From Eonycteris spelaea (Eukaryota; Chordata; Mammalia; Chiroptera; Pteropodidae), in the NCBI GenBank assembly GCA_003508835.1, contig PUFA01000003.1, positions 12,749,501-12,813,500 on the forward strand: a DNA stretch of 64,000 nucleotides, given 5' to 3'. Positions 1 to 11,799 of the stretch are shown here, piece by piece. Positions within the stretch are counted from its first letter, which is position 1; every line of letters begins with the position of its first letter. Made by a program: the position numbers and the translations under genes. Under the pieces are notes generated by a model. The model was not told the DNA's origin and did no database searches. It worked only from the letters and a program-made list of their open reading frames with translations.

Positions 1-118
1 AATGAGAATTTGACGTGGATTTTGTAAAATGATAAGTTCTTATCATGTTTTTGTGCACCTAGCACTGTGTTGGGCAAATAGTTTTTAATAAATGATTGTT
101 CAGACTAGATGATGGATG
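1..118 (+). repeat. 3' end of an L2 (or MIR) element
   Basis: Positions about 50-105 carry the 3'-terminal signature shared by L2 and MIR: 'cacctagcactgtgttggg', then a tagt...aataaatg...tgtt stretch. The upstream part is too diverged or lies outside the window, so L2 and MIR cannot be separated firmly. No coding capacity. Confidence 0.6.
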
Positions 119-120
119 GT

Positions 121-3100
121 TCGGGGCATAGATGGATGGGAAGAACTCTGCCTGTGTAATAGGACAAAATCAGAGATGAACCCTAGGATTTGGGAAAGAG
201 AGAAGTATCTTAAGGTAGGAAGTTCTTAGTGCCACACTGTGTTTCCCACGAATGCTTAAATTGACATATTCTTCACCATCAAGGGGACATTGTTATACAA
301 ATGTTGCCCATCAACAGGTCTTGCTCCGCACCTGCTAGGATGTCTTTAAACATCACTAATGATGCAGCCTTTTACCATGAAAATGATTTGAGAGCCAAAT
401 ATAGGATATAGTTCAGAAGTTGCTTCATTTAGAAACATATATTTGGGTGAACTTTGTTTGCTGGGTTACACAATTATTCGAGATGCCTATTTAGAAAGGG
501 TATCTGGAATCTCTCTTTTCTCTCTCTTTTCTGAAACAATGCAACAGAACCATGTAACCTTGAACATACAAACAATATTTGCTCTTAGTTAAATATTATT
601 CTCTGTCTGAAATATGTTGTGTCCACCTTTATATTTATGAAATCTTTTCTTACATTTTTCAGTTCTGTTATTTTTCTGGGCTTACGATCCCAAGCCCTAC
701 TTGCCCTGCATCCTCTGCCTCTTCACTCCTGCTTCTTCCTATCTCATGGGTATGAAATTTTCCTTTTTATTCACATTCTGTGGCCTATACTTTCTGGAGC
801 CATAGGGATTGGTGGAGGCCATCCTGTTTTAAGTGTTCTCTTGTTTGAAGTGCTACTTCAAGATAGACTTTAGTATTGCCTCTTCTTGCCTAGGCTCGGA
901 GAATAGTAGATAATATGTATGTTACTTAACTATATCATAAGCATTCAATATTTTTCTTCCACATTTTTCTGCATGTGTCTTTTGGAACCAAGTTATTTTC
1001 ACAAAATCATAAAATTCTGCTTTTAATATATAGGAAAAATTTAAAGAAATATTTACAGTAGGTTTTCATTGGCTTTGTAAGTTAGCATGTGTGTGACCTC
1101 AATTGTATGTCAGGCAATTGCTATAAAATTCCATAGGATCCTTGGACACATAAAGATAAAAAATAATAATTTTATTTATTCTAATGTAGTTCATTTGTGA
1201 AATTAAAATAGTTCTTCAATACTCTAGATAACACTTGAGCTTTAAAAAGTAGGGCAAAATAGGTGGTTTCAGTTTGGAGATCTATTCCAGAAAGCTAGGT
1301 CAACAGACTTGACCTTCACATTCACACGACAGGCTTAGGTGTATTTGAGATCCTTTCAGTGGAGTACATGGGCATTCGGCAATTTAATTCTCCTGGATTA
1401 GAAACTTCAATGTGCACAGAATTTATTTTTCCCCTATTACTGTAATATTTAATTAGACTAAATCATCCTGTAACAGCATTTGATCATGCAGCTACTGGAT
1501 CTGGCATCATTTACTGTAAGGTTAGTAAAGTCACATCTTAAATTACATAAGAGTTGGAAGCATCGAAGTTCCCTCTTCTTTCCTTTATTAACTTATTTAA
1601 TAAACTCTTTCAACTCTTTGTAAAGAGTTGAAAACTGTCATAGGAAGTGGAAGGCCAGTATGGAGAAATACTACAGGTCATCACCTTTATTTAGCAAAGG
1701 TCAATGAGACAAGGATGTAAAAAGAAAAAAAAAATACATGGTATCCTCAAGACTTTTCTTGTTTTAAGCTAGTAAATCCTAAAAAGAAAATCCAAATCAT
1801 ATTAAAAAGTATGAAAATGGTAAGAACAGTAAAATGAAAAACATCCCTTTGGATAATTATTTTACTAAATGTAATGGAAAGTCAGGCATAGCATTTGCAT
1901 TTGGACTTCAGAAATATATTACCATGTACCTTCTCATTTTCATTCCAAGTGAATTGAGGTGAATGTTCTAAAGGACACGAATTATTCTTCTCTCCATAGG
2001 ACTTAGACTTTCTGGAGCCAGAATAAAACTATGTTTACCTTCAGAAGATAAGAGAACCATGAAACTAAGTTAAATGAGAAAATCCAGGAATAATGAGGAA
2101 CCTAAGGATGAAGGAAGTGGTTGTCACTGAGAAAGGGCCTTAGGGAGATTCTGAAAGCAGAGGAGCTAGGCTTTGCTAAGACTGTTATCAGATAACAAAA
2201 GTCAGGCAGGAGCACAAGTTGGGAATACAGGCAGGGAAGATAGGAGGTCGTGCTAGGGTTAGAAGCCAGAAGAAGAAGCAGATCCAGAAGGTAGTTCTGA
2301 GGGGCAGGAAAGTTTACTCTCTTCACCCAGAACTAGATTTAGAATCCTGGAAAGCGATTTTAGTCATTCCTGTTAGAGTCAGAATGAGGCGTTGGGTGTG
2401 AACAGCAGGAAAGGTAAATGTAAGACAAGGGTGTGTTGTTTGTGAAAACAAGGAAGGCAGTGGGGTGAGGAGAAGGAGGCTGAAGAATATACCACAGGAC
2501 ACGAATCTGGTTAGAAATCAATGAAAGCTCAGTTTTCTACCCTTTCCTGTGCAATCATAAGAATGTTATATTTTACACACACTTTTAGATATTTTAAAAT
2601 TTGCAACTAATCCCATTGCCACCAATTATAAACCACAGCTACATTTCAACCACTCAGTAGAGCCTGGACCTTTATAAAAGTAGTCCTTTCTCCTGTCAAA
2701 GATGATAAGCAATCATGGATCATGATATATTCAGACAGGGAAGAAACTGAAAAGATTCAGTTCAGGACTCTCAGGCCAAAAGCTTGCTCGTGAAAAGTTC
2801 TCCAGGACTTTCATTCCCCACACAGAACACGGAGAATGATAATTTTGAAGGCGCCATCAGAAAGACCCCTTACTGAGCCATACGGCATTGGTCTATTTTA
2901 GGACAATAAAGGGTTGAACTCCCTTTCCTGGGATTTAAAAGTTGGGTTTCACAGAGTGCAGCTATTTCAAACCTGCAGCTGGCATGCCTTGGAATTGGTA
3001 CAGTATAATAACACTGTTCTTCGGAACTGGGAGTTACTCAGGATGGAAGCCACCATCCTACTCTTCAATGAACAGCTTAAAGAAAATTTTAGTTATACTG

Positions 3101-3550
3101 AGCTACAATTGCTCAGTGACAAAGGTACTCCCCACTTGTACTTTTGACAAGGTTTAAACTCGTAAGGGTACAGTTCATAGAACATAACGCTTCCTTCTGA
3201 GTTGGAAAGATGTAATACGACGATGCACACAGTCACAAATCTATTATTAGGACAGGCTGAATGACAAGTGATGTCCAAAGATAGGCAGAAATGCTATCAA
3301 GTACAAAACAACATTCAAGAAGCCCCTCCTAAACAAATTGTGTAACGGTATGTATTTTTATATTTCCTTTATTAAAATTACTCATGACTTTATATATGAC
3401 CTTTGGGTCATGGAGATTAGGGAAGATTTCAAGGAAAAACTAATGATTGCTTTGCTTTGGCTTAACTACTCTTAAATAGAAAACTTCTGAAATTAAATCT
3501 ACTAGTTAAATACAAAGACATTTATTTAAGGAAAAATACTGCTCTCAGAA
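121..3550. other. Unassigned non-coding DNA
   Basis: AT-rich sequence with no recognised gene or interspersed repeat. Open frames here (such as 84 codons at 619-873 and 77 codons at 2914-3147) have no recognisable domain, no plausible splice context and ordinary intergenic composition. The only clear local structure is a 12-bp perfect inverted repeat at 1608-1633. Old repeats too diverged to recognise by eye may be present. Confidence 0.6.
1608..1633. repeat. 12-bp perfect inverted repeat
   Basis: The arm 'tttcaactcttt' (1608-1619) is followed, after a 2-base spacer, by its exact reverse complement (1622-1633). It could form a small hairpin or cruciform. No T-run, gene end or other feature nearby suggests a function. 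Confidence 0.8.
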
Positions 3551-3863
3551 TTTTGAAGTGCCCCAGGGCTCATTCCCTGGGATCCTTTAGCTCCACTCCA
3601 TAGGTATAATCTCATCTACTCCCATGGCCTCAAATTCATCTATATGATAATGACTCCCAAACTGTATCTCTAGCCTTGACCTCTTCCCCATCTCCAGGAG
3701 AATATCTCTAAGGGATTTCTAACATACATCTCAAATTTACCATGTTCAAAACAGAACTCTTTAATTCCTTCCCCATCCCTCACCCTCAATCTCCTGTTTT
3801 CTCAGTTTGTCTCTCTGCTTTAGCTAATTAGTCCACCAACTAACCAACCCTGTTGCTCAATAC

Positions 3864-3890
3864 AAAAAAAAAAAAAAAAAAAAAAAAAAA
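3864..3890 (+). repeat. Poly(A) tract, 27 bases
   Basis: Uninterrupted A run. It lies where intact L2 copies have a short A-rich stretch (ccaaaaacct), just before the 'catccttgatt' motif. It is best read as slippage expansion inside the L2, not as the tail of a separate insertion. Confidence 0.85.
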
Positions 3891-3916
3891 GCATCCTTGA
3901 TTCTTTTTCCTTTTTT

Positions 3917-4122
3917 TTCTTTTTAAAATTTATTTATTTATCTTTTTTATGGTGGCATTGGTTAATGAAATCTGGTAACTTTCAGCTGTACATTTTAACA
4001 GTGAGACATATATATATTTACATTGTGTGTTTACCTCCCATAGTTAGATTTCTTTCTGTCACCACATATTTGACCTCTTTTACATACCCTACCCCCTCCT
4101 TCCCCCCTTTCTTTTTACTTAA
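3917..4122 (-). mobile_element. Antisense L1 3'UTR tail
   Basis: The sequence contains 'ggtggcattggttaatgaaa', 'tacattgtgtgtttacctc' and a C-rich 'cccctccttcccccc' segment. Together these match the reverse complement of the L1 3'UTR I associate with bats and some other laurasiatherians. The T-rich start (3909-3925) would be the antisense poly-A tail. Copies of 'ctttttaaaat'/'ctttttacttaaaat' at both ends (about 3920 and 4110) may be a decayed target-site duplication. It sits inside an older L2. Confidence 0.65.
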
Positions 4123-4770
4123 AATACATTAGCAGGATCTGCTGACCCTGCTATCAAAGCATATCCAAGATCTGTCCAGTTCTCTTCATCCCTGTTCTAG
4201 CCAACCTCACGTCCTGATCCACTGTCACCTGTCCCCTGGGTGCTGCAGAGCCTCCTGGCTTGTCTTGCTGCTTCTGCTTAGCATTCCCTCATACAGATGC
4301 CCAAGCAGTCTATTGATATTATAAACAGGATCACGTCTTCCTTGCTTAAAACTTAAATATATCTTAATGTATTTAGAATAAAATGTAAATTTATGGCTCT
4401 GGCCTATAAAAACCCACATAATCTGGCTTTAGTCGACCTCTAACTTTATCTAATCACCCTCTCCTCTAGAATAACACACTCAAACTACAAAGCATTCTTT
4501 CCATTACTGGGACATGTCGATGTTGTTCCCACCTTAAGGTTCATTATTTTTGAGGTTTTAGCTGCCAGAAATACTTCCCCCCGCTAAGTTTTATGTGGCT
4601 GAAATTCCTTCTTATAATTCAGGACTTCTCCATTTTAATTTCCTGCACTTATTAGTAAATCATAATTTCTAGTTGAACATGATCATTGACTTCATTATCT
4701 ACTATTGTATGCTTAGTGCCTAGAAAAGTGTCTGTCACATGGTTGGTTCTCAATGAATACGTACAAATAA

Positions 4771-5244
4771 ATGCCCTTTAGAGTTCTCATGATGATTTTA
4801 TAACTATAGGTGTCACTTTCGCTTTCTTGAGAGTCACTTTCCTAATTGTAAATTGTTAAAATGGTACTATAACCTGATTATTTAGATAATTTTCAGACTT
4901 AATGTTGTAGGATTTTGTAGTCTATAATAATGCCACCAGCTATTTCCGATACAAATAACCACATTGAGCAGGGAGTGAAAATAAACAAAAAAATATGAAT
5001 TTACTCATTTTTTTCTATCATGTTTTTTAATTGACAATCAGATAATTCTGCTACTAGGCTATAACAAATACTTTGATAGTGGTTTTATAGTCCAAAAACA
5101 CAAATTAAATAAATTCTTGTTTAATTCATCTGAATTATACAAATTGGTTGACTTTTTTAATAGCAATTGAACTTTATATTAAAACAACTATTCCTAGCTG
5201 TTAAAAAAATACTGAAATACTATTACATTTGAAGCACATATAGG
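4771..5244. other. Unassigned AT-rich DNA
   Basis: No open frame of note, no recognised repeat and no regulatory signature beyond general AT-richness. Confidence 0.55.
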
Positions 5245-5388
5245 CAGGTCTTTGTTTAAATTCTACATCTGTTCCTCAGTAGTGGCATGACTTTGGGAAA
5301 GTTTTTAACCTCTTTGAACTTCAGTTTCCTCTTATTATAAATGATAGGGTAACACTTAAGTCATATGAATGTTATGAAGTTCCAAAGC
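5245..5388 (+). mobile_element. MIR SINE
   Basis: The central MIR region is readable in order: 'gtggcatgactttggg' (the ctgtgtgaccttggg box), 'tttttaacctctttgaactt' and 'cagtttcctc', followed by a decayed copy of the usual 'tcatagggttgttatga'. Typical ancient tRNA-derived SINE, with no flanking duplication discernible. Confidence 0.8.
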
Positions 5389-6540
5389 AGCTCCTCACAC
5401 ACACACACAAAGAAACTCAATTATAATCAATTATCTTCCTCTTTTTCTCTCTTCTGGTTCATTTCATACACTCCTATTCAAATACCAGGCATTTTTTCCC
5501 TTTTAACTGTGATCAATGACTTCTTATTCTAACAGTGGTTCTGTAACCAGGTTGCAGGAGAACTATCACAATGAGAAGAGTTGCGGGTTAAACATTTTCA
5601 TCACTTCGCTAAAGCTTCTCAAAAATATTCTGTTACCTAAAGCTTCCCCACAATGCTCCTGCACAATCACCACATATGTCTTAGCATGAAAATGTTAAAA
5701 TACCGTAAAAGCTAAAGGTGGAAAAGACTTCATACTTACATTTAGTTGCTACCAGGACAAGAGAATAGATAAAAATTACACATAACCATCAAACTCCTTA
5801 TCTGTAAGAAATCCTATTGTATTTTGCCAAATGAGGAAGAGAGTTTTCTCCAAATTGATTGCTTCCCTTGTCTTATAATTTTTGTTCTTAAGGCACTTGA
5901 CTGTCTCCAATCTAATCTATGTATTGCATTTGCATAAATTTGCTTCCGTACCAATCCCCAGTCCTAAGATCATTTGCTAACTCTTTAGATTCCCATTTAA
6001 AATGACTTTAAAGTTTAAAAATTTTCAGTTCTATCAGAGAATTGCCTTTTAAGGAAAAAACACAGAATATTGAACCTAAAATAGATAATAGAAATAAAGT
6101 AGAGCAAAATAAATAACCCTTATTTTTCAGCTACAAAAACATCCCAGGAGATTAGGTAGTGTAACGAGTTATTGACAAATTGTTGACTAGAATCAAGTTC
6201 TACCAATTCCTATTTAATGTTTTTAATGGCCACACCATGGACTGATTTCTATTTGTGAAAGATAATATAAAATTTCTGCATATGAACATATGAGTAACAA
6301 TAGGTATTTATTGTCTTTCTCAATGTTGTCCCAGGCTCTAGAATACTGAGTGATGCAGGACTGCAGTACATCTCTCTCCTGAGGTCCCTCTCCTGAGTGA
6401 GCACACCGATTGGAAAAAGAGAAAAGCAGAATGAATCCATTGCTGATCCGAGGGATATAATCGTCATTCAATTAAGAGCATTCATTTATATTATTATCAA
6501 CATTAATATCAACAACAATATTTAATGCATTCAATACAAC
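5389..6540. other. Unassigned non-coding DNA
   Basis: Includes a short (CA)n at 5396-5409. Otherwise AT-rich sequence without recognised genes or repeats. Short antisense frames at 6223-6471 (82 and 72 codons) have no recognisable domain. Confidence 0.55.
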
Positions 6541-6544
6541 AGAT

Positions 6545-6625
6545 TTGGAGCAAAATATGGTTAGCATAATGCCCGATCCTAATAAGTGCTTAGTAAATGT
6601 TAGTTATCATTGTTATTTCTCTGTA
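6545..6625 (+). mobile_element. MIR/L2 3' end
   Basis: 'agcataatgcccgatcctaa' followed by 'gtgcttagtaaatgttagtt' matches the shared 3' end of MIR and L2 in forward orientation. The next unit (6640-6800) is MIR in the opposite orientation, so two insertions lie back to back. Confidence 0.7.
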
Positions 6626-6644
6626 TCCCATCTAACCGATAACT

Positions 6645-6800
6645 GCACTTTATAACAGATTTTTCTCATTTAATCCCCACAACTCATAGGATTATTATTA
6701 TTCTAATTCTAACTATTACTATTACTGTTATTATTATCACAATCCCTATTTTACAGTGAGAAAGCTGAGCAAGACATAAATATCACCCTAGCTACTCTGA
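6645..6800 (-). mobile_element. MIR SINE, antisense
   Basis: 'tctcatttaatccccacaac', a run of 'ttattatta', then 'cctattttacagtgagaaag' is the reverse complement of the MIR core (cagtttcctcatctgtaaaatgggg...ggattaaatgag). The ATT-rich middle has expanded. Confidence 0.8.
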
Positions 6801-7094
6801 ATCAGTATGAGTTTGATGAGAGATAGAGATCACCAATTTGCATATTGCACCTAGTTCAATGCTCTCCTCTATAACTTTTAGATAGAAGGTCACACAGTCC
6901 CCATATGAACCATTCTAGACTTGGGGATCCAAATATATAACAAAACAGTCTCTTTTATGTTCTACTTACTATAATTTTCAGAGAGCTTTACATAGTGAGA
7001 CAATTCTGTTTCCCAATAATTTCTACCCATTGGTCTTATGTTAAACTCTCTCTCAAACTTCAAAAAATAATTTAAATCTCCCTTTTATACAGGT

Positions 7095-7530
7095 AAAATG
7101 GTGGAAAATAGTCATCACATGTCTCCTCTTCTTCAGACTAAGCATCCAATTACTTCAACAATGTCATGTTGGATATGTCTTGCACTTTATGATATGGGTT
7201 GCTTTTCTTTCTGTGTACTCCATTTATCAATGTCCATTTTTGAAAGTGGCAATCATAGCTTTATAAAATACTTGAATCATGGGCTTGAGTGTGCAGAGAA
7301 TAGTGCAACTATTAATTCTCTCCATCTTCAGCCTATATAAATCCTATGCAACTTTCGAATGTCAGCCCAAATGTTTCCACTTTGATATGAACATCGCCTT
7401 CACTCTATTGGGGAGTAGATGTAATCATTTTCATATTTATTCCTATAGCAAATATATCATCTACCACATATATAGATTTAGTCCAGTTATTGGACACATT
7501 GTAAAGAATAAGACGAGCTTATTCTCTTCT
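7095..7530 (-). mobile_element. L3/CR1 LINE relic, antisense
   Basis: 'tgtctcctcttcttcagact', 'aagcatccaattacttcaac' and 'tatcaatgtccatttttgaa' reproduce, in order, the reverse complement of the CR1/L3 3' region. The match weakens after about 7400. Open frames of 80 and 93 codons across it (7098-7340, 7279-7560) are remnants of this element on the non-coding strand and are not called as genes. Confidence 0.75.
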
Positions 7531-7560
7531 TTCTTTGATCATATAGAAGCCAGATATTAA

Positions 7561-8377
7561 ACAAATGTATACAAATGTGTGCATAAAAATTCATGCATAA
7601 TTATAAATTCTATGAAGTTAAAGAACAGGGCACTAGAGTAGGAAATAGTAAAGGTACTTGTGTGGTGTTGTTTCATGTAGACTCTGGAAAATAGCTAGAA
7701 CATGTCCAAAGCATGTATGTGAGTGTGTGTGTTTTGGTGGGGCTAGTATATGAGGCAGGCAGTTGACGGTATAGATGGGTAGAATGAGTATTTAGTGGAA
7801 AGGAATCATTAGATCCACAACCTCTGAGTCAGAAAAATGTGTAGCATTTCTGAAGAAAGAAATGGAATCCAGCATTCCTGGTGTGGTGAGGAAGAGAGAG
7901 AATGACAAGTGAGGAGGCAAGAGAAAGGATACCTATTTATGATATAACACATTTTGCCTTGCATACATATTTTATATCCCCTATAGAAATGTATTCTCAT
8001 CCAGGTTAATGATCATGCTTCATTTGTGGAGCCCTCACAAAATCTAACAAGGTACATTATACTGGGAGCCAAAACAGATGTGACTTGAAATGAGTAGACA
8101 TCTCTAATTATCCTTCATAACTATGTACTACTTATAGTTTTGATAAGCAATCCTCAGTTAGCTAACATACTGATAAGAATATTGAACAGAAGTGACCAAA
8201 TGTAAAATTCCATATCCCAACCAAATGACATTTCTTTTATTGACAGTGGTTTATTGATGAGTAATTTTGGATGTGGTTGTTCAATCATTTTCACTCAAAC
8301 CTTAATTTCTCATCTTCCATATTAAAAAAGATCACAGAGAATGTTTTATTTATGTTGCTGGACAAGCCACTGAAGAC
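7561..8377. other. Unassigned non-coding DNA
   Basis: No gene and no recognised interspersed repeat. There is a short degenerate GT-rich patch near 7700-7740. Confidence 0.5.
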
Positions 8378-9622
8378 TTCCTCAATTTGATTAAAAAAAA
8401 AATCTTTTGAAAATACACAGCAAGCGTTATATTGAAAAGTGAGAAACTTGAAGCTTTCCCAGTAAGCTCAGATACAAGGCAAGGATGCCCCCTCTTATTC
8501 CTTCTTTTTAAATATCTTTCTGAAAGTCTAGCTAATGAAATAAGAAAGAAAAAACAAAAAAAACCAGATTGAAAAAACTCTTTTTTCACATATTTATAAT
8601 TGTCTATGTAGAAAATCTGAAAAAAAATTACAAAGAATCTCTTGGAACTAATAAGCAATTATAGCAAGGTTGCAGAATACAATGTTAATATACAAAAAGT
8701 CAATTGCTTTTCTGTATATTATTAATGAACAAGTGGAATGTGAAATTAAAAACACAGTGCCATTTATATTAATGCTCCAAAAAAGAAATAATTAGATATA
8801 AATTTAACAAAATATGTATAAGATGTATATGAGGAAAAACTACAAAATCCTGATGAATAAATTAAAGAAGAACTAAATAAATGGAGCAGTATTTAATGTT
8901 TATGAAAAGGAAGACAATATTGTCAAGATGTCAGCTCTACTCAACTCGTTTTATAGATTCAGTCTAACATCAATCAAAATTACAGCAAGTTTTCTTGTGA
9001 ATATTGACAAACTATTCTAAAGTTTATGTAGAGAAGCAAAAGACCTAGAATAACCAACACGATATTGAAAGAGAATAAAGTTAGAGGACTGACACTCCCT
9101 GACTTCAAGACTTACTATAAGGCTACAGTAATCAAGGCAGTACGGCATTGACCAAAAAAAAAAAAAAAAATTTAATTAAAAAAAATTGAACAAGTAGGTC
9201 AATGGTAGAATAGAATAGAAAGCCCCAAAATTGTTCTATATAATATAGTCAATAGATCTTTAGCAAAGACAATACGATGGAGCAAAGATAGTGTTTTAAA
9301 CAAATGGCTCTGGGACAAGTGAACTCCTACATGCAAAAAAATGAATCAAAACACAGACCTTACACTCTTCACAAAAAATAATTTAAAATGGATCACAGAC
9401 CTAAATGTAAAACACAAAACTATAAAACTCCTGGAAGATAACACAGGAGAAGACCTAGATGACTTTGGGTATGGCAATGCTTTTTTTTAGATACAATATC
9501 AAAGGCACAATTCATTTAAAAAGTAATGGATAAGCTGGACTTCATTAAAATTAAAAATGTCTGCTCTGAAAAAAAATGCCAAGAGAATAAGAAGCCAAAC
9601 CACAGACTAGGAGAATGATATA
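8378..9622 (+). pseudogene. L1 ORF2 fragment (RT C-terminal half onward), dead
   Basis: This is a 5'- and 3'-truncated LINE-1 ORF2 remnant. Readable landmarks in order are the TRQGCP-type reverse-transcriptase motif (near 8474-8492) and the 'gttgcagaatacaatgttaa' segment (8670). Later come 'actccctgacttcaagactt' (9093), 'acagtaatcaaggcagta' and 'ctggaagataacacagga'. The catalytic Y/FADD region near 8590 has decayed to stop-bearing sequence. Frameshifts, stops and an internal A17 tract (9154-9170) break the frame throughout. The antisense open frame at 8350-8658 is a by-product. No 3'UTR or tail follows, so the 3' end was lost. Confidence 0.88.
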
Positions 9623-9777
9623 CTGACTGCTTGGCTTATAGTAAACACCAATCAATTGTGATCATTAATTTACATCCTCCGTGAATGACTCTTTAACTTA
9701 AAAATCCACCTTTGGTCACTTGCAGTTTATTGACTAATAAATCATTCAATACCTATCTTTGCCATGCCATTACATTA

Positions 9778-10281
9778 CAGTCGTCCCTCTTTATCTGTGG
9801 GGGATAAATTCCAAGAACCTCCAGTGGATGCCTGAAACCTTAGTTAGTAGCAAACCTTATATATACTGTTTTTCCTACACATACATAACAATGATAAAGT
9901 TTAATTCACAAATTAGGCACAATAAGAGATTAACAACAATAACTAATAATAAAATAGAACAATTAGACAATATATAGTAATAAAAGTTGTATGAATGTGG
10001 TCCCTCTCTCCGTGATAACCAATCTAATAACCAAGGCAGCAACTAAGTGACGAATGGGTGAGGAGCACACACAGTGTGAATACCCTGGACAAAAGCATGA
10101 TTCTTGTCCTGGCAGGGACACAGAGCAGCAAGGAGTGGATTTTATCACGCTACTCAAAACAGTGCACACCTTAAATTCTTTATTTCTGGAATTTTCCATT
10201 TAATATTTTTAGACTGAAGTTGACTGTGGATAACTAAAACCATGGAAAGCAAACTCACAATAAAAGGAGGAGAGCTACTAT
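9778..10281 (+). mobile_element. Tigger-type DNA transposon (non-autonomous)
   Basis: It starts 'cagtcgtccctctttatc' directly after a TA at 9776-9777. It continues with 'ccagtggatgcctgaaacc' and 'aaattaggcacaataagag', and ends with the inverted-terminal equivalent 'aaggaggagagctactata' near 10264-10282. TA target site, terminal sequence and internal motifs fit the TcMar-Tigger group. Too short for a transposase. Short frames inside are not genes. Confidence 0.82.
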
Positions 10282-10845
10282 ATATAAAAGGAGGAGTAAA
10301 GTACATGTGTTGACTTAGAAAGAACGTCAATCTTAATATAAAGAGAACTGGTTTCCAATTCTCATTCCGATAACATTCTGTGAGACCTTGGGGTGGATTA
10401 TTATATCTAAAATCTGACCAAGTAGTGTTCATTACTTCTGCTTTCAAAACTCAGCTCTTTGAGGGACTGTTTTAGCTCTTCTCGTTTCCTACCTTCTAGC
10501 TGTCTCCTGACTTAAAAGTTTCTGCTTCTCTTGCCAACTTCCTCCTGCTCTCCATAGAATCCATTTAAATTTGAAATGATCCAATGATCACATCATGATT
10601 GTGTGGGAAGAGCTTTCTCTATCAGGACATCTTATAGACTGCTGACTAGTTAAATTTTCTGGCCTTTGAGTAGCATTAAGTGTAGTCCAAAGCACTGAAA
10701 TGAGGAGAGGGATTAGATGATACAGAATAGAATTTAGAGGGTTCTTTGTTCTGCAGTGGTGGTGTGAGCAAATGTTTTCCCTAAAAGTCAACAGTATGGA
10801 AGCCAATATGACTGATTTGTCTAAAACATTTAATATTTAATAAAT
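10282..10845. other. Unassigned non-coding DNA
   Basis: Nothing recognised between the two Tigger-type elements. Confidence 0.5.
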
Positions 10846-10846
10846 A

Positions 10847-11025
10847 CAGTAAGTCCTAACCTAATGTTGTCAATAGACTCTGTGACTTTAAGCCAAACAG
10901 TGTATAACAAAACCAATTTATACCATGGATTAATTGATATGAATGAGAGTTAGATTCCTTTGGCATCTTATCAATGTCACAATGAAATGACAATGAATGA
11001 AATGCTGTTATTCAAGGACTTACTG
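10847..11025. mobile_element. 179-bp Tigger-like MITE with TA target site
   Basis: The left end 'cagtaagtcct' (10847) is the inverted complement of the right end 'aggacttactg' (11015-11025). Both ends are bordered by TA (10845-10846 and 11026-11027). The interior contains 'gtgactttaagccaaac' and 'ccatggattaattgatat', typical of short TcMar-Tigger derivatives. Structure supports a complete, internally deleted copy. Confidence 0.85.
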
Positions 11026-11027
11026 TA

Positions 11028-11790
11028 CTATGTGCCTGGGACCACATTTGGTCCCCCCCCCCCGAAAAAAAAGATGAATAAGACATTTTTTTTGGCCTTT
11101 GAGGAGTTCATATTCTAGTGTGTTAAACAGAAATTTTGCACACACTGAAAAAAAATAGTATAACTACTATTATAAAGGTATGTGTTCTTTCTCAATGCAA
11201 AATAAAGAAATAAGACTCACTTGTTTGAATGTTAAGGAAAGTTTACTTCATAGGATATGGTCTCTGAGCCTGAATCTTAAAGTATAAGTAGGAATCAGAA
11301 AGAAAAAAAAGCATGTCATTCTACAGCACAGGACACCTGTTGAACAAAAACGAAGAGGCATTGGCAAAGAACTAGATACAGAGTGTGTGTGAGTGTGTGT
11401 GTGTCCCTACACGCAGTTCCGACTGGACATATAGAGAATACTGTAGATAACTGATGCATGCATGAGAAGGGAGTATAAAGAGAAGAAAAAAGGAAATTAG
11501 AGGAGTTAGGGTAATTAAAGGTGCAGAGGAGAAAGAGAGGTTAACCTATGGATCTAGGTCCTAGAGGAAATGGAAAAAAAGATAGAATTAAGAGAATTCC
11601 TGAGATGGGTGCCTTACAGCAGATAAAGGGTCTCTGCCCATGAGATCAGAAGTAAAGAAAGGATCATAGGTAGATAAACATTTAGATTAGAAGCAGGGCT
11701 TTCATTCTTCTGTGAAACATTTGAAGGGCTCAGCAGCTGTAAGGGAAAGTATTTGGAGGTGAGAACCTTGAGGAGAAGAACAATGTTTGG
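11028..11790 (-). mobile_element. L2 LINE relic, antisense
   Basis: 'ctatgtgcctgggacc' (11028), 'gatgaataagacatttt' and 'aggagttcatattctagtg' are the reverse complement of the L2 3'UTR (type: stop-near 'ctagaatgtaagctcc'). 'gagcctgaatcttaaagtat' (11266) continues it. The remaining part to about 11790 is purine-rich and compatible with L2 but less certain. Contains C11 (11053-11063) and A8 slippage tracts and a degenerate GT patch near 11384. Confidence 0.6.
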
Positions 11791-11799
11791 GCATACTCA

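Larger units (their letters stand above)
3560..4770 (+). mobile_element. L2 LINE relic (ORF2 C-terminus and 3'UTR), split by an L1
   Basis: The left part (3560-3915) and right part (about 4122-4770) are consecutive pieces of one CR1-clade L2 element. The stretch 'gcatccttgattctttttc' at 3891 corresponds to the LGVILDSS-type motif near the end of the L2 reverse transcriptase. The right part resumes with the next motif ('catatccaagatctgtcc', 4160), then 'ataaaatgtaaatttatggc' (4378), and ends with the L2 3' signature near 4710-4755 (tagtgcctag...tcaatgaata). All reading frames are destroyed. An antisense L1 tail interrupts it at about 3917-4120, so the L2 is older. Family assignment is from recalled motifs. 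Confidence 0.75.

Noticed and set aside
3098..3116. Short 'ctgagc...gctcag' hairpin
   Set aside because: Only a 6-7 bp stem; expected by chance many times in 64 kb.
7098..7560. Two overlapping frames (80 and 93 codons)
   Set aside because: Both fall on the antisense strand of an L3/CR1 relic.
8350..8658. 102-codon antisense frame
   Set aside because: Antisense of a decayed L1 ORF2 fragment.
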